Source: Helicobacter_J cappadocius
GTDB lineage: Bacteria > Campylobacterota > Campylobacteria > Campylobacterales > Helicobacteraceae
Reading direction: 5' to 3'
DNA length: 64,000 bases
Assembly (NCBI RefSeq): GCF_030686155.1
Contig: NZ_JAUPEV010000001.1
Location: forward strand, 186,001-250,000
The notes beneath the pieces are model-generated. The model saw nothing but the letters and a program-made list of their open reading frames with translations, was not told the origin of the DNA and made no database searches. The first letter of the stretch is position 1, and the number at the start of each line of letters is the position of its first letter. The position numbers and the translations under genes were made by a program. Below, one piece after another: positions 1-8,900 of the stretch.

Positions 1-3000
1 CTAAAAATCCTTCTAAATATGCTGTTGTAGATATGTCTTTAGGATTTTGGCAATCGACCTTTAATTTCAACAATATCACCAGTCTCTCTGATGATACCAC
101 GTACAAACCTAAACTTGCTATCGCTTTGAATGAAACCAATATGATTGGAGAAGATATCAAAAATCAAGGCGATCTGACCATTGTAGCAGGAGACAACTCC
201 CTTATTAGAGGCAATATCACCACAGGTATAGCTGATGATGGCACCCCTATGAAAAATGCGACTTTAGATCTCCATCTCACTTATTGGGATTACACTATTA
301 CTAATGGTATCGCGCAAAAAAACACTTCTGGTGTTTATAAAACAAGTGGCAATGATGATATGTCTCACATCTCTACCTATGAAGGTAGGCTCATCACAGG
401 TGCTGCTGGAAACAATATCCATTTAGACAGTGGGACATTATCTCTTCTCCCCGGTTCTAATGTAACAGCTTTTGTCAAAGCAGACATTACAAGCAATCAA
501 AAAAACACTATTAAGATGCAAGATAGCTTTTTTTATATGACAAACAAATCTATTTTCACAGGTGCACTCATCTCATCAGGATACAATCGCCTAACCTTAG
601 ATAGTGGCGTTAGTATCAATCTAAACTCTCCTTCTGCTTTTAGAGGGAGTTTGGTAACCCTTACAGGAGGAGGTGCGATCAATATCAACGCCACTTCTGC
701 ACTATTCCTCAAGCCTAATGAAAACTCTAATAATCTATATCACTTCTCTTCTCCTAGTGCTAATCTTGGGTTTGAAGGTACTTTTAGAGATAGCGCAACA
801 GGGGGGAATTATCTCGAGCTTGATAGTAGCCAAAAAGTTCCTAATGGACTTGGCAATTATGATGATGCAGTGGTGTTGGTTCTCGATAAAGGAACTGCTG
901 CTACTCCTAATACCTTCAAAGGCACCCTCTTTGCCAAAGGAAGCAAAAACTACCTCTATCTAGGTGATTATTCACAATTCACTTTAGATACAGGTTCGTT
1001 TTTTGATGGTGTATTGGTCACAAAACAAGACGATACTGCTAATCATTCAGTATTTAACAATGCCAATGGAAATGTTGTCTTAGAAGACGGGAGTTATTTT
1101 AGAGGTTCCCTCTCTGCAAACACCCTCACACTCAAGGGTGCTAATATCATCAATAATAATGATACAACCATCAAAGCCATCCAAGTTCTCTCTGGAAATA
1201 ATAGCCTAAATCTAAGTGCAAGCACTACTGCTCCAATATTAAACACTGGAGGAGGGCTTGATGTAGATTTTAATCCTACAGATGGCAAACCCATCTCTTT
1301 TAAAGGAGGTATCTATACATACGGAGATGCAGGGACTCATGTAAGTTTTACCAAAACCCTCTATGCTGATCCAGATGGTAGCACCATCATAGCTACTGGT
1401 AGGGCGGTCAGTCTTGTCGAATATATTTCTGATATGGCTACCATACAAACTTTTGCTTCTACTCTTGAGCAGATCCCAGATAGACTCCCTGTGTATAATA
1501 TCTACACCAAAGATAGTGCAGTTAATGGATTTTTTATCACTGGCCCTTTTTCTGCAAAAGCGAACATACACTATAGCGGTGGAAGGACACTTTTAATTCT
1601 AGCAGATTCCATGGATACAACTACAGATTCCGCACCTACAGATACAGATACACCTGCAGATGCCTCAGATATAGATCCAAGTCAAATACCCTATAAAGAT
1701 GGTGTCTTGATTTATTTAGACGCTTCTAAGGCAAATACGCTTTTGAGTGATTATAGAAATCTCTATCCTGAGAATTTTGCAAGTTTGAGTGTAGATAAGC
1801 TCTCTTCTATTACCCAAGCTGCACAGATGGCTGCTTGTAAAGCTGATAGTAGCAAATGTCTCAAAGATGATGATCCTAGCAAAATCAATGGATTTGTAGG
1901 AAGTGATGGAACACTCATCTATAAGGCTTACTTAGATGGGATTTTGGTAGGAAATATCGCTTCACTTTCAACATCTACCTCCACAAGCAAAAAACAATAC
2001 ATCGCTACTTTGAATCCAAACTCGGCCTTTGTCGGAAGTATGGAAATCAAAGATACCCCTATTTCTGTCAATCTCTCCGAAGGAAGTAAGCTTGTCTTTA
2101 CAAAAGACTCTACAATCCAAACCCTAACATCCAGCAGTGATGATTATATTGACAGATCCTCTCTTACTGCAGCAACTCTTGCACAAAACAACACCATCAT
2201 AGATCTAGCAACCAATGCAGATCCACATAATCTAGTAAAAAAAGATAACTATTCTACTTTGAATATTGATAATCTTAATGGTGTGAGTGATGTTGTGTTC
2301 AAGTTCTCTTTTGGAAAAGATAGCTCTGGAAACAATGCTTCTGATAGGTTGGTAGTCACTAATACTACAAACTCTAAAAACAACATCATGCAAATCTATC
2401 AAAACCTCTCCCATCCAACAGAACTTCAAGATGGAGAAAAACTCCTGATTGCTTCAATAGCTAATGGTGGCTCTATTGATGGTGGAAAAATCTTTGAAAC
2501 TGGACAGATATTCAATAATGAAGGATTTGATACGATCAAATCAAGTATTGTTGTGCTTGATCAAAATAGCAATGATCCTACTACTGCAACAAGTGGAGCT
2601 ACCTATAGCAACTACTATCTAACTTCAATATCAAGCTCTATCAATACACAAGCTGCAAATATTTCTAAAGCGGCTCTGAATTCTAACCGATCCATTCTCC
2701 TAGGCAATATCAATGACTTGAACAAAAGACTTGGGGAACTCAGAAACAATCCTTATACACAAGGAGCTTGGGCGAGGATTTTCAACGGAATGACTAGCTC
2801 TGATTATGGTATAGCTGTAAGGAATATCTTCACCAATGTTCAAGCTGGGTATGATTATTCTGTGGGCGATCTTAGAGATGCAAACCAATATGTAGGAGTA
2901 GCAATATCTTATGGATACAGTAATTTAAATGCCTCTTCAGTCGATCTCAAAGGCAATGCAAATATGATAGAACTAGGTGCGTATTATTCTTATGTAGCAG

Positions 3001-3632
3001 ATAGTGGGCTTTATACGGATTCTATTTTGAAATATGCTTTTATCAACAACAAACTCAGCATTGATACAACATCTGCTATCAATTACAATACCAATGCACT
3101 CACCTTTGGTCAAGAAGTTGGTTATCGCTTCTTTTTAGATAGAAATAAAAAATTTTATATCGATCCACTTGCTGAAATTACTTTGGGATATTTTGGAGGT
3201 GGAAATGTAGATCGGATAAAAGGAGATGCTTTCTTAAATACCAAGTTTGATCCAAGTTTCTTATACAGAGTAAAAATCGGAGGGAATATGGGCTATAGAC
3301 TCATCACCTCCAGAAATGAGACGGATTTTAGAGCTGGGCTTTCTTATGTCCTAGATGGAAACATCGGAGATATTTCGATGAACTCTAATCTCTCTTCTGC
3401 TACACATAGCATTCCTGTTAGCAATACAGGACTTTTGCAATTAGGAGCGAATTCTATTATTTCTAGCAACTGGAGAGCATATGTGGATTTAGATGTTGGA
3501 TTTGGTTCGAGCATCTTCAGACAAGATTACCTCATCTCACTAGGAGGAAGATATATCTTTGGTAAAAAAAGCAGAGTCATCACACCTGTAAATAATCCAC
3601 TCCATAACAACAAGCCTTCTAACAAAAAATAA
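1..3632 (+). CDS. Autotransporter outer membrane protein, 5' end outside the window
   Basis: Large surface protein of the type V secretion (autotransporter) family. The frame is open to the first base of the window, so the ATG at 33 is internal and the signal peptide and true start are missing. About 880 residues of passenger are visible, rich in Asn, Ser and Thr, with repeated short beta-helix-like segments (patterns such as LTLDSG and FRGSL). A Thr/Asp-rich linker lies near 1610-1680. The last ~300 residues, from about NPYTQGAWARIFNG (near 2745), form a typical autotransporter beta-barrel with alternating aromatic strands. Oddly, about 20 polar residues follow the last strand (RYIFG), so the protein does not end in the usual aromatic residue. 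The passenger's function cannot be told from sequence; adhesin or toxin are both possible. Confidence 0.85.
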   Translation, partial: KNPSKYAVVDMSLGFWQSTFNFNNITSLSDDTTYKPKLAIALNETNMIGEDIKNQGDLTIVAGDNSLIRGNITTGIADDGTPMKNATLDLHLTYWDYTITNGIAQKNTSGVYKTSGNDDMSHISTYEGRLITGAAGNNIHLDSGTLSLLPGSNVTAFVKADITSNQKNTIKMQDSFFYMTNKSIFTGALISSGYNRLTLDSGVSINLNSPSAFRGSLVTLTGGGAININATSALFLKPNENSNNLYHFSSPSANLGFEGTFRDSATGGNYLELDSSQKVPNGLGNYDDAVVLVLDKGTAATPNTFKGTLFAKGSKNYLYLGDYSQFTLDTGSFFDGVLVTKQDDTANHSVFNNANGNVVLEDGSYFRGSLSANTLTLKGANIINNNDTTIKAIQVLSGNNSLNLSASTTAPILNTGGGLDVDFNPTDGKPISFKGGIYTYGDAGTHVSFTKTLYADPDGSTIIATGRAVSLVEYISDMATIQTFASTLEQIPDRLPVYNIYTKDSAVNGFFITGPFSAKANIHYSGGRTLLILADSMDTTTDSAPTDTDTPADASDIDPSQIPYKDGVLIYLDASKANTLLSDYRNLYPENFASLSVDKLSSITQAAQMAACKADSSKCLKDDDPSKINGFVGSDGTLIYKAYLDGILVGNIASLSTSTSTSKKQYIATLNPNSAFVGSMEIKDTPISVNLSEGSKLVFTKDSTIQTLTSSSDDYIDRSSLTAATLAQNNTIIDLATNADPHNLVKKDNYSTLNIDNLNGVSDVVFKFSFGKDSSGNNASDRLVVTNTTNSKNNIMQIYQNLSHPTELQDGEKLLIASIANGGSIDGGKIFETGQIFNNEGFDTIKSSIVVLDQNSNDPTTATSGATYSNYYLTSISSSINTQAANISKAALNSNRSILLGNINDLNKRLGELRNNPYTQGAWARIFNGMTSSDYGIAVRNIFTNVQAGYDYSVGDLRDANQYVGVAISYGYSNLNASSVDLKGNANMIELGAYYSYVADSGLYTDSILKYAFINNKLSIDTTSAINYNTNALTFGQEVGYRFFLDRNKKFYIDPLAEITLGYFGGGNVDRIKGDAFLNTKFDPSFLYRVKIGGNMGYRLITSRNETDFRAGLSYVLDGNIGDISMNSNLSSATHSIPVSNTGLLQLGANSIISSNWRAYVDLDVGFGSSIFRQDYLISLGGRYIFGKKSRVITPVNNPLHNNKPSNKK

Positions 3633-3641
3633 AATATATAC

Positions 3642-3685
3642 AAACTCCTTCCTTCTAAGTAAGCTCACAAAAGAAGGAGGAGTTT
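3642..3685 (+). terminator. Hairpin after the autotransporter gene
   Basis: Arms AAACTCCTTCCTTCT and AGAAGGAGGAGTTT pair over about 14 bp with one bulged T, starting 10 bp after the autotransporter stop codon. No strong T run follows, so it may be a weak terminator or an mRNA 3' stabiliser. Confidence 0.55.
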
Positions 3686-3830
3686 GATTAGATATGTTAA
3701 TTGGAATGTGAACATAAGCATATAAAACTCCGTTAATACCCATATTAGTTGTCATTTTTTTCTTAGGAGAAGGGGAGGAGTTATCACAAATATCGACAAT
3801 ATCAAACTCTATGATTTACACATCTAAATA

Positions 3831-4025
3831 TTACTTTCCATAAATTTTTTTACAAGCATCATTATTTCCAAATAGACAATCTTTTTGGAGTTTTTCAAAT
3901 TCTTTGATACGTTGCTGTTCTCTTTTGTGAGTTTGATATTTATCTACTCCATAGACTGCCAAACAAACAATAATGATGAAAAAAATGTCAAATCTTTTGA
4001 TTTTGGGACAAAATTTACATGCCAT
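3831..4025 (-). CDS. Small membrane protein, unknown function
   Basis: 64 residues. An N-terminal Cys pair (MACKFC) precedes one predicted membrane helix (FDIFFIIIVCLAVYGV, residues ~12-28), then a charged helical stretch and a C-terminal pair of Cys (CLFGNNDACKKIYGK). The C-terminal pattern resembles the short Cys-containing repeats of Sel1-like or small Helicobacter Cys-rich proteins, but it is too short to assign. An AAGGG lies about 10 bases before the ATG. It stands alone between the autotransporter and the CRISPR locus. I do not recognise the gene. Confidence 0.5.
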   Translation of the reverse strand: MACKFCPKIKRFDIFFIIIVCLAVYGVDKYQTHKREQQRIKEFEKLQKDCLFGNNDACKKIYGK

Positions 4026-4411
4026 ATTTTAAAACCCTTGTAATTAGTTGTAATGAAGATTATTGTATCAAGATTGTGCTTTAACAAAAAATATGATGAT
4101 TGTTATGATCAGAAAGGTTAGCTAGTATCACCAAGCTAATCAGCTCCTAAGAGTGACTTTTGCGTAAGCTGGAGCGTAATTTGTATTATTTGCGTTTATT
4201 ATTGTTTGCAGTTTTACAGCGTGCAGCTGGTATGCAGCTCAAGCGATACAGCTCCTGTCGAAGCCAAATCAACCCCATAACCTAATAAAAAATACAAGAT
4301 TGTATCTAAGATTTTCAAAAAGAATATCTATTGATAAAACAAATCTAAAGAGATTTTTTGATCTTTTGTATTGATTTTAGGAGTGATTTGAAAGGCTATA
4401 AGGAATTGATA
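4026..4411. other. Intergenic stretch between small membrane protein and CRISPR array
   Basis: No convincing intact gene. Near 4365-4425 the + strand reads like a decayed coding fragment: a short frame gives DLKGYKELIEWV just before the first CRISPR repeat, and the frame before it reads VLILGV. Together, with a one-base shift, these resemble the LGVDLKGYKE block of IS256/mutator-type transposases. The rest (4100-4290) has several AGCT-containing short inverted repeats and no feature I can name. Confidence 0.3.
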
Positions 4412-4579
4412 GAGTGGGTATGTTCTTAAATTCTTCTATGCTACAATTCTTCAGAATTCTTTATTCTAGGGCGTTTCGTTTTAGGCAGTTCTTAAATTCT
4501 TCTATGCTACAATAGAACTCTTTGATTATCTTCATAGCTCATTGTTTTAGGCAGTTCTTAAATTCTTCTATGCTACAAT
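4412..4579 (+). CRISPR. Type II-C CRISPR mini-array: 3 repeats, 2 spacers
   Basis: Two complete 36-bp repeats at 4478-4513 and 4544-4579 are identical; each begins GTTTTAGGCAG and ends TATGCTACAAT. A third copy at 4412-4447 keeps the last 26 bases exactly but has lost the first 10. Both spacers are exactly 30 bp (4448-4477 and 4514-4543). The repeat start GTTTTAG, length and AT-rich middle resemble the C. jejuni repeat. By analogy with C. jejuni, crRNAs read on the + strand, convergent with the cas genes. The 3' end of every repeat is an extended -10 box (TGCTACAAT), which would start transcription inside the following spacer, as known for type II-C arrays of Campylobacter and Neisseria. Confidence 0.93.
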
Positions 4580-4583
4580 AGAC

Positions 4584-4619
4584 CCTATTTATTCTCCCTA
4601 TATTGTGAGAATAAATAGG
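4584..4619. repeat. Perfect 13-bp inverted repeat between array and tracrRNA
   Basis: CCTATTTATTCTC (4584-4596) and GAGAATAAATAGG (4607-4619) are exact reverse complements around a 10-base loop. It begins 5 bp after the last CRISPR repeat, close to where a transcript from that repeat's -10 box would start, and ends 19 bp before the extended -10 of the tracrRNA. It could be a transcript-insulating hairpin or a protein binding site. No T tract follows. Confidence 0.8.
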
Positions 4620-4637
4620 AATAAACCATAGAAAATA

Positions 4638-4646
4638 TGCTAGAAT
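4638..4646 (+). promoter_or_regulatory. Extended -10 promoter of tracrRNA
   Basis: TGCTAGAAT differs in one base from the TGCTACAAT that ends each CRISPR repeat, and the following bases (AG) also match those after repeats 2 and 3. It lies about 9 bases before the anti-repeat. The likeness suggests that the tracrRNA promoter derives from a repeat end. Confidence 0.7.
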
Positions 4647-4652
4647 AGCACT

Positions 4653-4730
4653 ATAAGAATTTAAGAACTGCCTAGAATAAACGGTTATTGGGTTCCGTGC
4701 GGGGTTACAATCCCCCAAAAACCCTAAAAT
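4653..4730 (+). ncRNA. tracrRNA for Cas9
   Basis: The anti-repeat at 4655-4674 (20 bases, AAGAATTTAAGAACTGCCTA) is the exact complement of the central repeat sequence. It is followed by a layout like the C. jejuni tracrRNA: a short stem ACGG/CCGT (4680-4683 with 4694-4697), then GGGG-TTACAAT-CCCC (4700-4714), whose TGCGGGGTTACAATCCCC core I recall as identical in C. jejuni. A long-range pairing GGGTT (4689-4693) with AACCC (4719-4723) takes the place of the GCGG/CCGC pair of C. jejuni. The RNA guides crRNA maturation with RNase III and is bound by Cas9. It ends 18-20 bp from the cas2 stop codon, convergent with it. The exact 3' end is uncertain because there is no U tract. Confidence 0.88.
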
Positions 4731-4747
4731 TCTCATATACAAATCTA

Positions 4748-5056
4748 CTAAAACAACACTAGTTGTCTTGGTTTGTTGATTTCTTCAATTTTACTTCTCT
4801 TTCCTAGTAATAATCTCATATGATCAAATTGTTTTTCTGTTAATATCAATGCTCTGATATTCCCTTTTTCAGGAAGTATTAGATCAAGTCGATCCAAATG
4901 AGAGTTTGCACTTGCAACCCCCTTGCAAATACGAACATACACTGAAAATTGGAGCATTATAAAACCACCTTTTATAAGCTCTTTTCTGAATTTTGCAGAA
5001 TTCTTCCTATCTTCTTTGGTATGCGTTGGCATATCAAACATCACTAAAACTCTCAT
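4748..5056 (-). CDS. cas2: CRISPR-associated endoribonuclease Cas2
   Basis: About 102 residues, the usual Cas2 length. The start MRVLVMFDMPTHTKEDRKN carries the ferredoxin-like first strand and the conserved Asp after it (MFDMP). With Cas1 it forms the Cas1-Cas2 integrase that adds spacers. I place the start at the ATG at 5056, preceded by GGAAGAG; an upstream in-frame ATG at 5071 would add five residues and overlap cas1 more. It overlaps the end of cas1 by 23 bp, so the two are translationally coupled. It is the last gene of the cas operon. Confidence 0.92.
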   Translation of the reverse strand: MRVLVMFDMPTHTKEDRKNSAKFRKELIKGGFIMLQFSVYVRICKGVASANSHLDRLDLILPEKGNIRALILTEKQFDHMRLLLGKRSKIEEINKPRQLVLF

Positions 5057-5981
5057 AAATTTCTCTTCCATTTGAATTCTCTCTCTGAAATATTGGTAAT
5101 AACAAAGAATCTTCTGTGCCTTTTAGAATATTTGCCAAAGACCAGACCGTGCGGGTTATAGCTCGATACATAGGATAGTATTTATCCTTACATAAAATCT
5201 TAGCCCCTAAGATACCTGCCAATTTTTGGCGATGATGAATTTGAAATCCATCTTTTAGAGAATCTCTCTGCACCATCAAAAGCACTAGAGAATCTACAAA
5301 TATCCGATAAGGTTCCATCATATCATCAGCAAGATTAAAAGAATTGAATTGGTTTCTATGAAATAGACCGAGTGCGGGTAAAAATCCACTTCCTACGAGG
5401 CTTCTTGCCATAGAACCTCTCAAAATTGCATAACCATAATTGAGTGCAGAATTGATAGGATCAAGACTTTTCCTCACAAAATCCACTCCAAAAAGTACTT
5501 GAAAATAAAATATCGCTCCTTGTGCTTCAAAATTTTTAGAATCATTGAGCATTACATTTTTAGATAATTTTAGGATTTTATCAGCTGTTTGAGGAGAAAA
5601 ATCTTTTGCTAGAGTGCTTTGATTGTAGAGTTTTTGCTTGATGATTTGTTGCCACAAAATAGCTTTCTTTTGCTTAGATAACTTCATCTGTGTTTGAAGT
5701 GTTTCAGAGATTTTATAATGCCCTAAATAGGGGGTAAAAACACCATTTGGCATATGAGAATCATCGCAGGTAAAAAAAGCTATTCTACAATCTGCTAATT
5801 TGCTCAATAAACTAGCAGTAATACTCACCTGATTGCTCTCACAGACAATCATCAGAATATCCCTGAGTGGCAAGGTTATTTCCTGACCTTCTTGAGTGAT
5901 ACAAAAATTCGTATTTTTAAGACTTAGCTTGGCTGGATTTGTGATGAAAATACTCTTATAAGCTTCATCAAAACCACCCAT
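5034..5981 (-). CDS. cas1: CRISPR-associated integrase Cas1
   Basis: 315 residues, type II Cas1. Catalytic metal ligands are visible: Glu at ~152 in NFEAQGA, His ~208 in GLFHRNQ and Asp ~219-220 in NLADDMMEPYR. The NYGYAILRGSMARSLVGSGF block (~181-200) is the usual alpha-helical Cas1 signature. It inserts new spacers with Cas2. The ATG directly follows the cas9 stop codon (TAGATG), so it is expressed with cas9. There is no cas4 or csn2 nearby, which is the definition of subtype II-C. The gene appears intact, so the system may still acquire spacers, although only two are present. Confidence 0.95.
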   Translation of the reverse strand: MGGFDEAYKSIFITNPAKLSLKNTNFCITQEGQEITLPLRDILMIVCESNQVSITASLLSKLADCRIAFFTCDDSHMPNGVFTPYLGHYKISETLQTQMKLSKQKKAILWQQIIKQKLYNQSTLAKDFSPQTADKILKLSKNVMLNDSKNFEAQGAIFYFQVLFGVDFVRKSLDPINSALNYGYAILRGSMARSLVGSGFLPALGLFHRNQFNSFNLADDMMEPYRIFVDSLVLLMVQRDSLKDGFQIHHRQKLAGILGAKILCKDKYYPMYRAITRTVWSLANILKGTEDSLLLPIFQRENSNGREIYESFSDV

Positions 5982-8900
5982 CTAAGATCTCTTTTTGGTT
6001 GTTTTGAGCCTGACATCTCTCCTGGGCTCAAGTGGTGCTTCACTTATCTCTCCTAATACAGAAACTATACATTTTTTGAATATTTTTAGATTCTGTATTC
6101 CGCAACTCTCAGCTAGAAATCCTGAAGATTTTTCTTTAAAAAATTCTTTTTCATCACTAGATACAAGGTTGCTATGATGCCTAAAGCTTAAAGTCCCCGT
6201 ACTTGAGCTTGCTCCTACATAGTAGGCATAGATACTTTTATCCATTCCTTTTTGCTGAATCTGCACCAAATCATCTTTAAAAAGACTGAAACAAAATTCA
6301 TAATTTTCATCCATCTCTAGCCAGTCTTTGATCACTCCTGACTTGTCTTTGCCTTGAACAATAGCTTTATTGGGTAACCTACCTATTGCAAAATCATAAG
6401 TATAGATAGGAATAACATAATATTTTCCCTTATCTTTAGATCTGAAGATATCTGTTCGGATCATTTCTCCATTATCTACTATGCCCCCGTTTATTTCGCG
6501 TATTTTCCCTAATTCAATTGCCTTTTTCACGCCTTCTTCTCTACCATAACTAGCATAATACTCCGTGCGTTTGCGTATAGTCTGCTCGTGTAATGCTCCA
6601 GTGACATTTCTTCTAGATGCTCTTGAAACAAAGATTGTTTTTGTTGCTGCTTCTAGTTTTGATCGAAAATCTTCAAGTGGTTCTATTGAGGGTTTTTTGA
6701 ACTTTTGGGTATTTTCATAAATCTCTTTTGCCTTTTCTTTAGAGTCTCTATATCTCTCCTCTTTTGATTTCAAATAATTACTTAAGGACTTTATATTCGC
6801 ATCTGTGGCAAGTGCGATGATTAGAGAATCTTGAAAATGGTGCAAATGAGTCTCTCTATTTTTAGAATCCAATCCCCAATAATGTCTAAGAATGCTTGTA
6901 AGTCCTCCACTCATAGTTAAAATATGCTTCTTTGAGCCTTTGCTTCCAGCTTGAATAGAAGTATCCTCTGAAATATCTAAGGGTAAGAATTCCAAATATT
7001 GAGATGTATATTGGCTTACAAGCCTGTTGATATAACCTGTATCCACTAGGTTTCTAGTGAGGAATTCACCCCTTGAGCCTATGTTTTTGTCTATAAAGGC
7101 AGTGTTCATAATTTTCTTTTTCACATTTCTAGGCAACTTTGAGATAGCATTAATTCTTTTGCGTAATTCTTCCCATTTTGCCTCATCTGATCCTATCCAT
7201 TCATAAGGCGTCTTATTTCTTTTTAGTTGATTTTGAGCGGTGAAGACTAATACCTTATTGTTTTGAGAGTCATCTAGACTTCTTGAAAGTGGATAAATAT
7301 GATCAACTTGGAGTTTATTTTCTTCTTTTAGATCTTCAATCTCTATCTTTTTGCCGCTATAGATACAAAATTCATCTTGTCGTTTCCATAATTTTACTTT
7401 TAGAATATTTCGACCATTAACCTCTAAACCAAATTCCTGGCATAGATTTTTTGCCTCATCATTGAGTTTTCTGTTTGCATCTTGCTCTTTCTTTATCTTT
7501 TGGCGATCATTGAAACTCTTGCCTACATCACGAGTGAATTCAATATGAATTTTGTGAAGTCTCCCATATTTTTTAATCACAGCATTGACAACTTTTCTGT
7601 ATTGTGAAATCGCCCTATTGACAACAGGGTTCAATGTATCTGCAAAATCTGTCTGTGCTAGTGGGGGCAAAAGTCCTTTTTTCACATTTTTTGTACAAAG
7701 TTCCAAAAGTCCACTTAATTCTATAGCCTCATCATATCGTTTGCCTTCTTTCATCAAAGGAGAAATTTTATAAATTGCTTTTAGGCTTAGGGCGAGTGTT
7801 TTATCAAAACCAAGCTGATTAAGGCTTAATTTTTCCTGCATAGACTTGGAAATAGGAAGTTTAGAAATTTTTTCTTTTATGGTTTTTTCAGATCGATTGA
7901 AAGCTATGATGTTTGCAATCTCATCAAGTGTTTGAACCTCTAAGGCATTGAACTCTTCTTCAAAATCACTCAAATATTCTTTGAGTTTATGAAACTTTGG
8001 AAATGATATAAAAATCTTTTTTTCTGTGTCTTTTTGCGTATAATCTAGGGCATTGTCTTTAAATACTATTGAAGGATAGTTCTCAAGCTTTAAAATCTTC
8101 CGCAGCTCTCTATAACTTACTCCAGTTTTTAGGCTTTTTGCTTTATTGAGTATGAGTTCAATCATCTCTTGTGAAAAAACTTCTTTTGTGATTTCCCCAA
8201 TATAAGCTAAGGTGTTGATAATCTTTGTGAGATTGATAAATTCCTCTGCGCTATAGCAGCACTTTGAAGCTCTTTTTTCTTCAGAATAAAACTGACATTT
8301 TCCAACCATCGATTCAAAACTCTTCAAATCCCGCTGATAAAAAGCTATTTTATTGAACAATTCTTCTAGCTCTTGAGTTGCTTTCTGATTTCCAAAACTT
8401 CTTTGAGAATCAAATAAGATTTTTACCTCCTCTTGTAAATCTCTTCTCCCTACAGAATGTTGATACCCATCTTTAGAATCCTTAGCTTTGTTCCTAACAC
8501 CTTTAAACTCTCCCTTGCATCGTTCCTTTAAAAAATACTCTTTGCACATCATCTCACCAACACTTCTATAGCCTAATCTTTGCATTTCATCTCTGTTGGA
8601 TTTGATAGATTTTAAAATAATTTTATTTTCTTTTTCATCTTTTTGACTTTGCATACAATCATTGTATCCGCGTCTCTTTGCAATATGCAAAAGCACTCTA
8701 AAAAACTCTTTATCATCAAGCTTTCTATCAAGTCCCTCTGATCTAAGCTCCCAAGGAGAGAGAAAGGCCTTAGTGGTTGTAAAAATATCTGGAAGAGATT
8801 CATTTTCTGGGATGATATCTTTAAGATCAATATTGAGATATTTTGAAAGCAAAATCTTGATTTGTTTAACTCTAGCCTTTTTTCTCTTATTAGCTCTTCT

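Noticed and set aside
3540..3755. A 71-codon frame on the - strand at the autotransporter end
   Set aside because: It is antisense to the barrel tail and the terminator-like hairpin, with no ribosome site and no recognisable sequence.
4539..4742. A 67-codon open frame on the - strand over the CRISPR array and tracrRNA
   Set aside because: It is antisense to repeat 3, the hairpin and the tracrRNA; its sequence reflects these RNA elements and it has no ribosome site. C. jejuni has a similar spurious gene call at the same place, as I recall.
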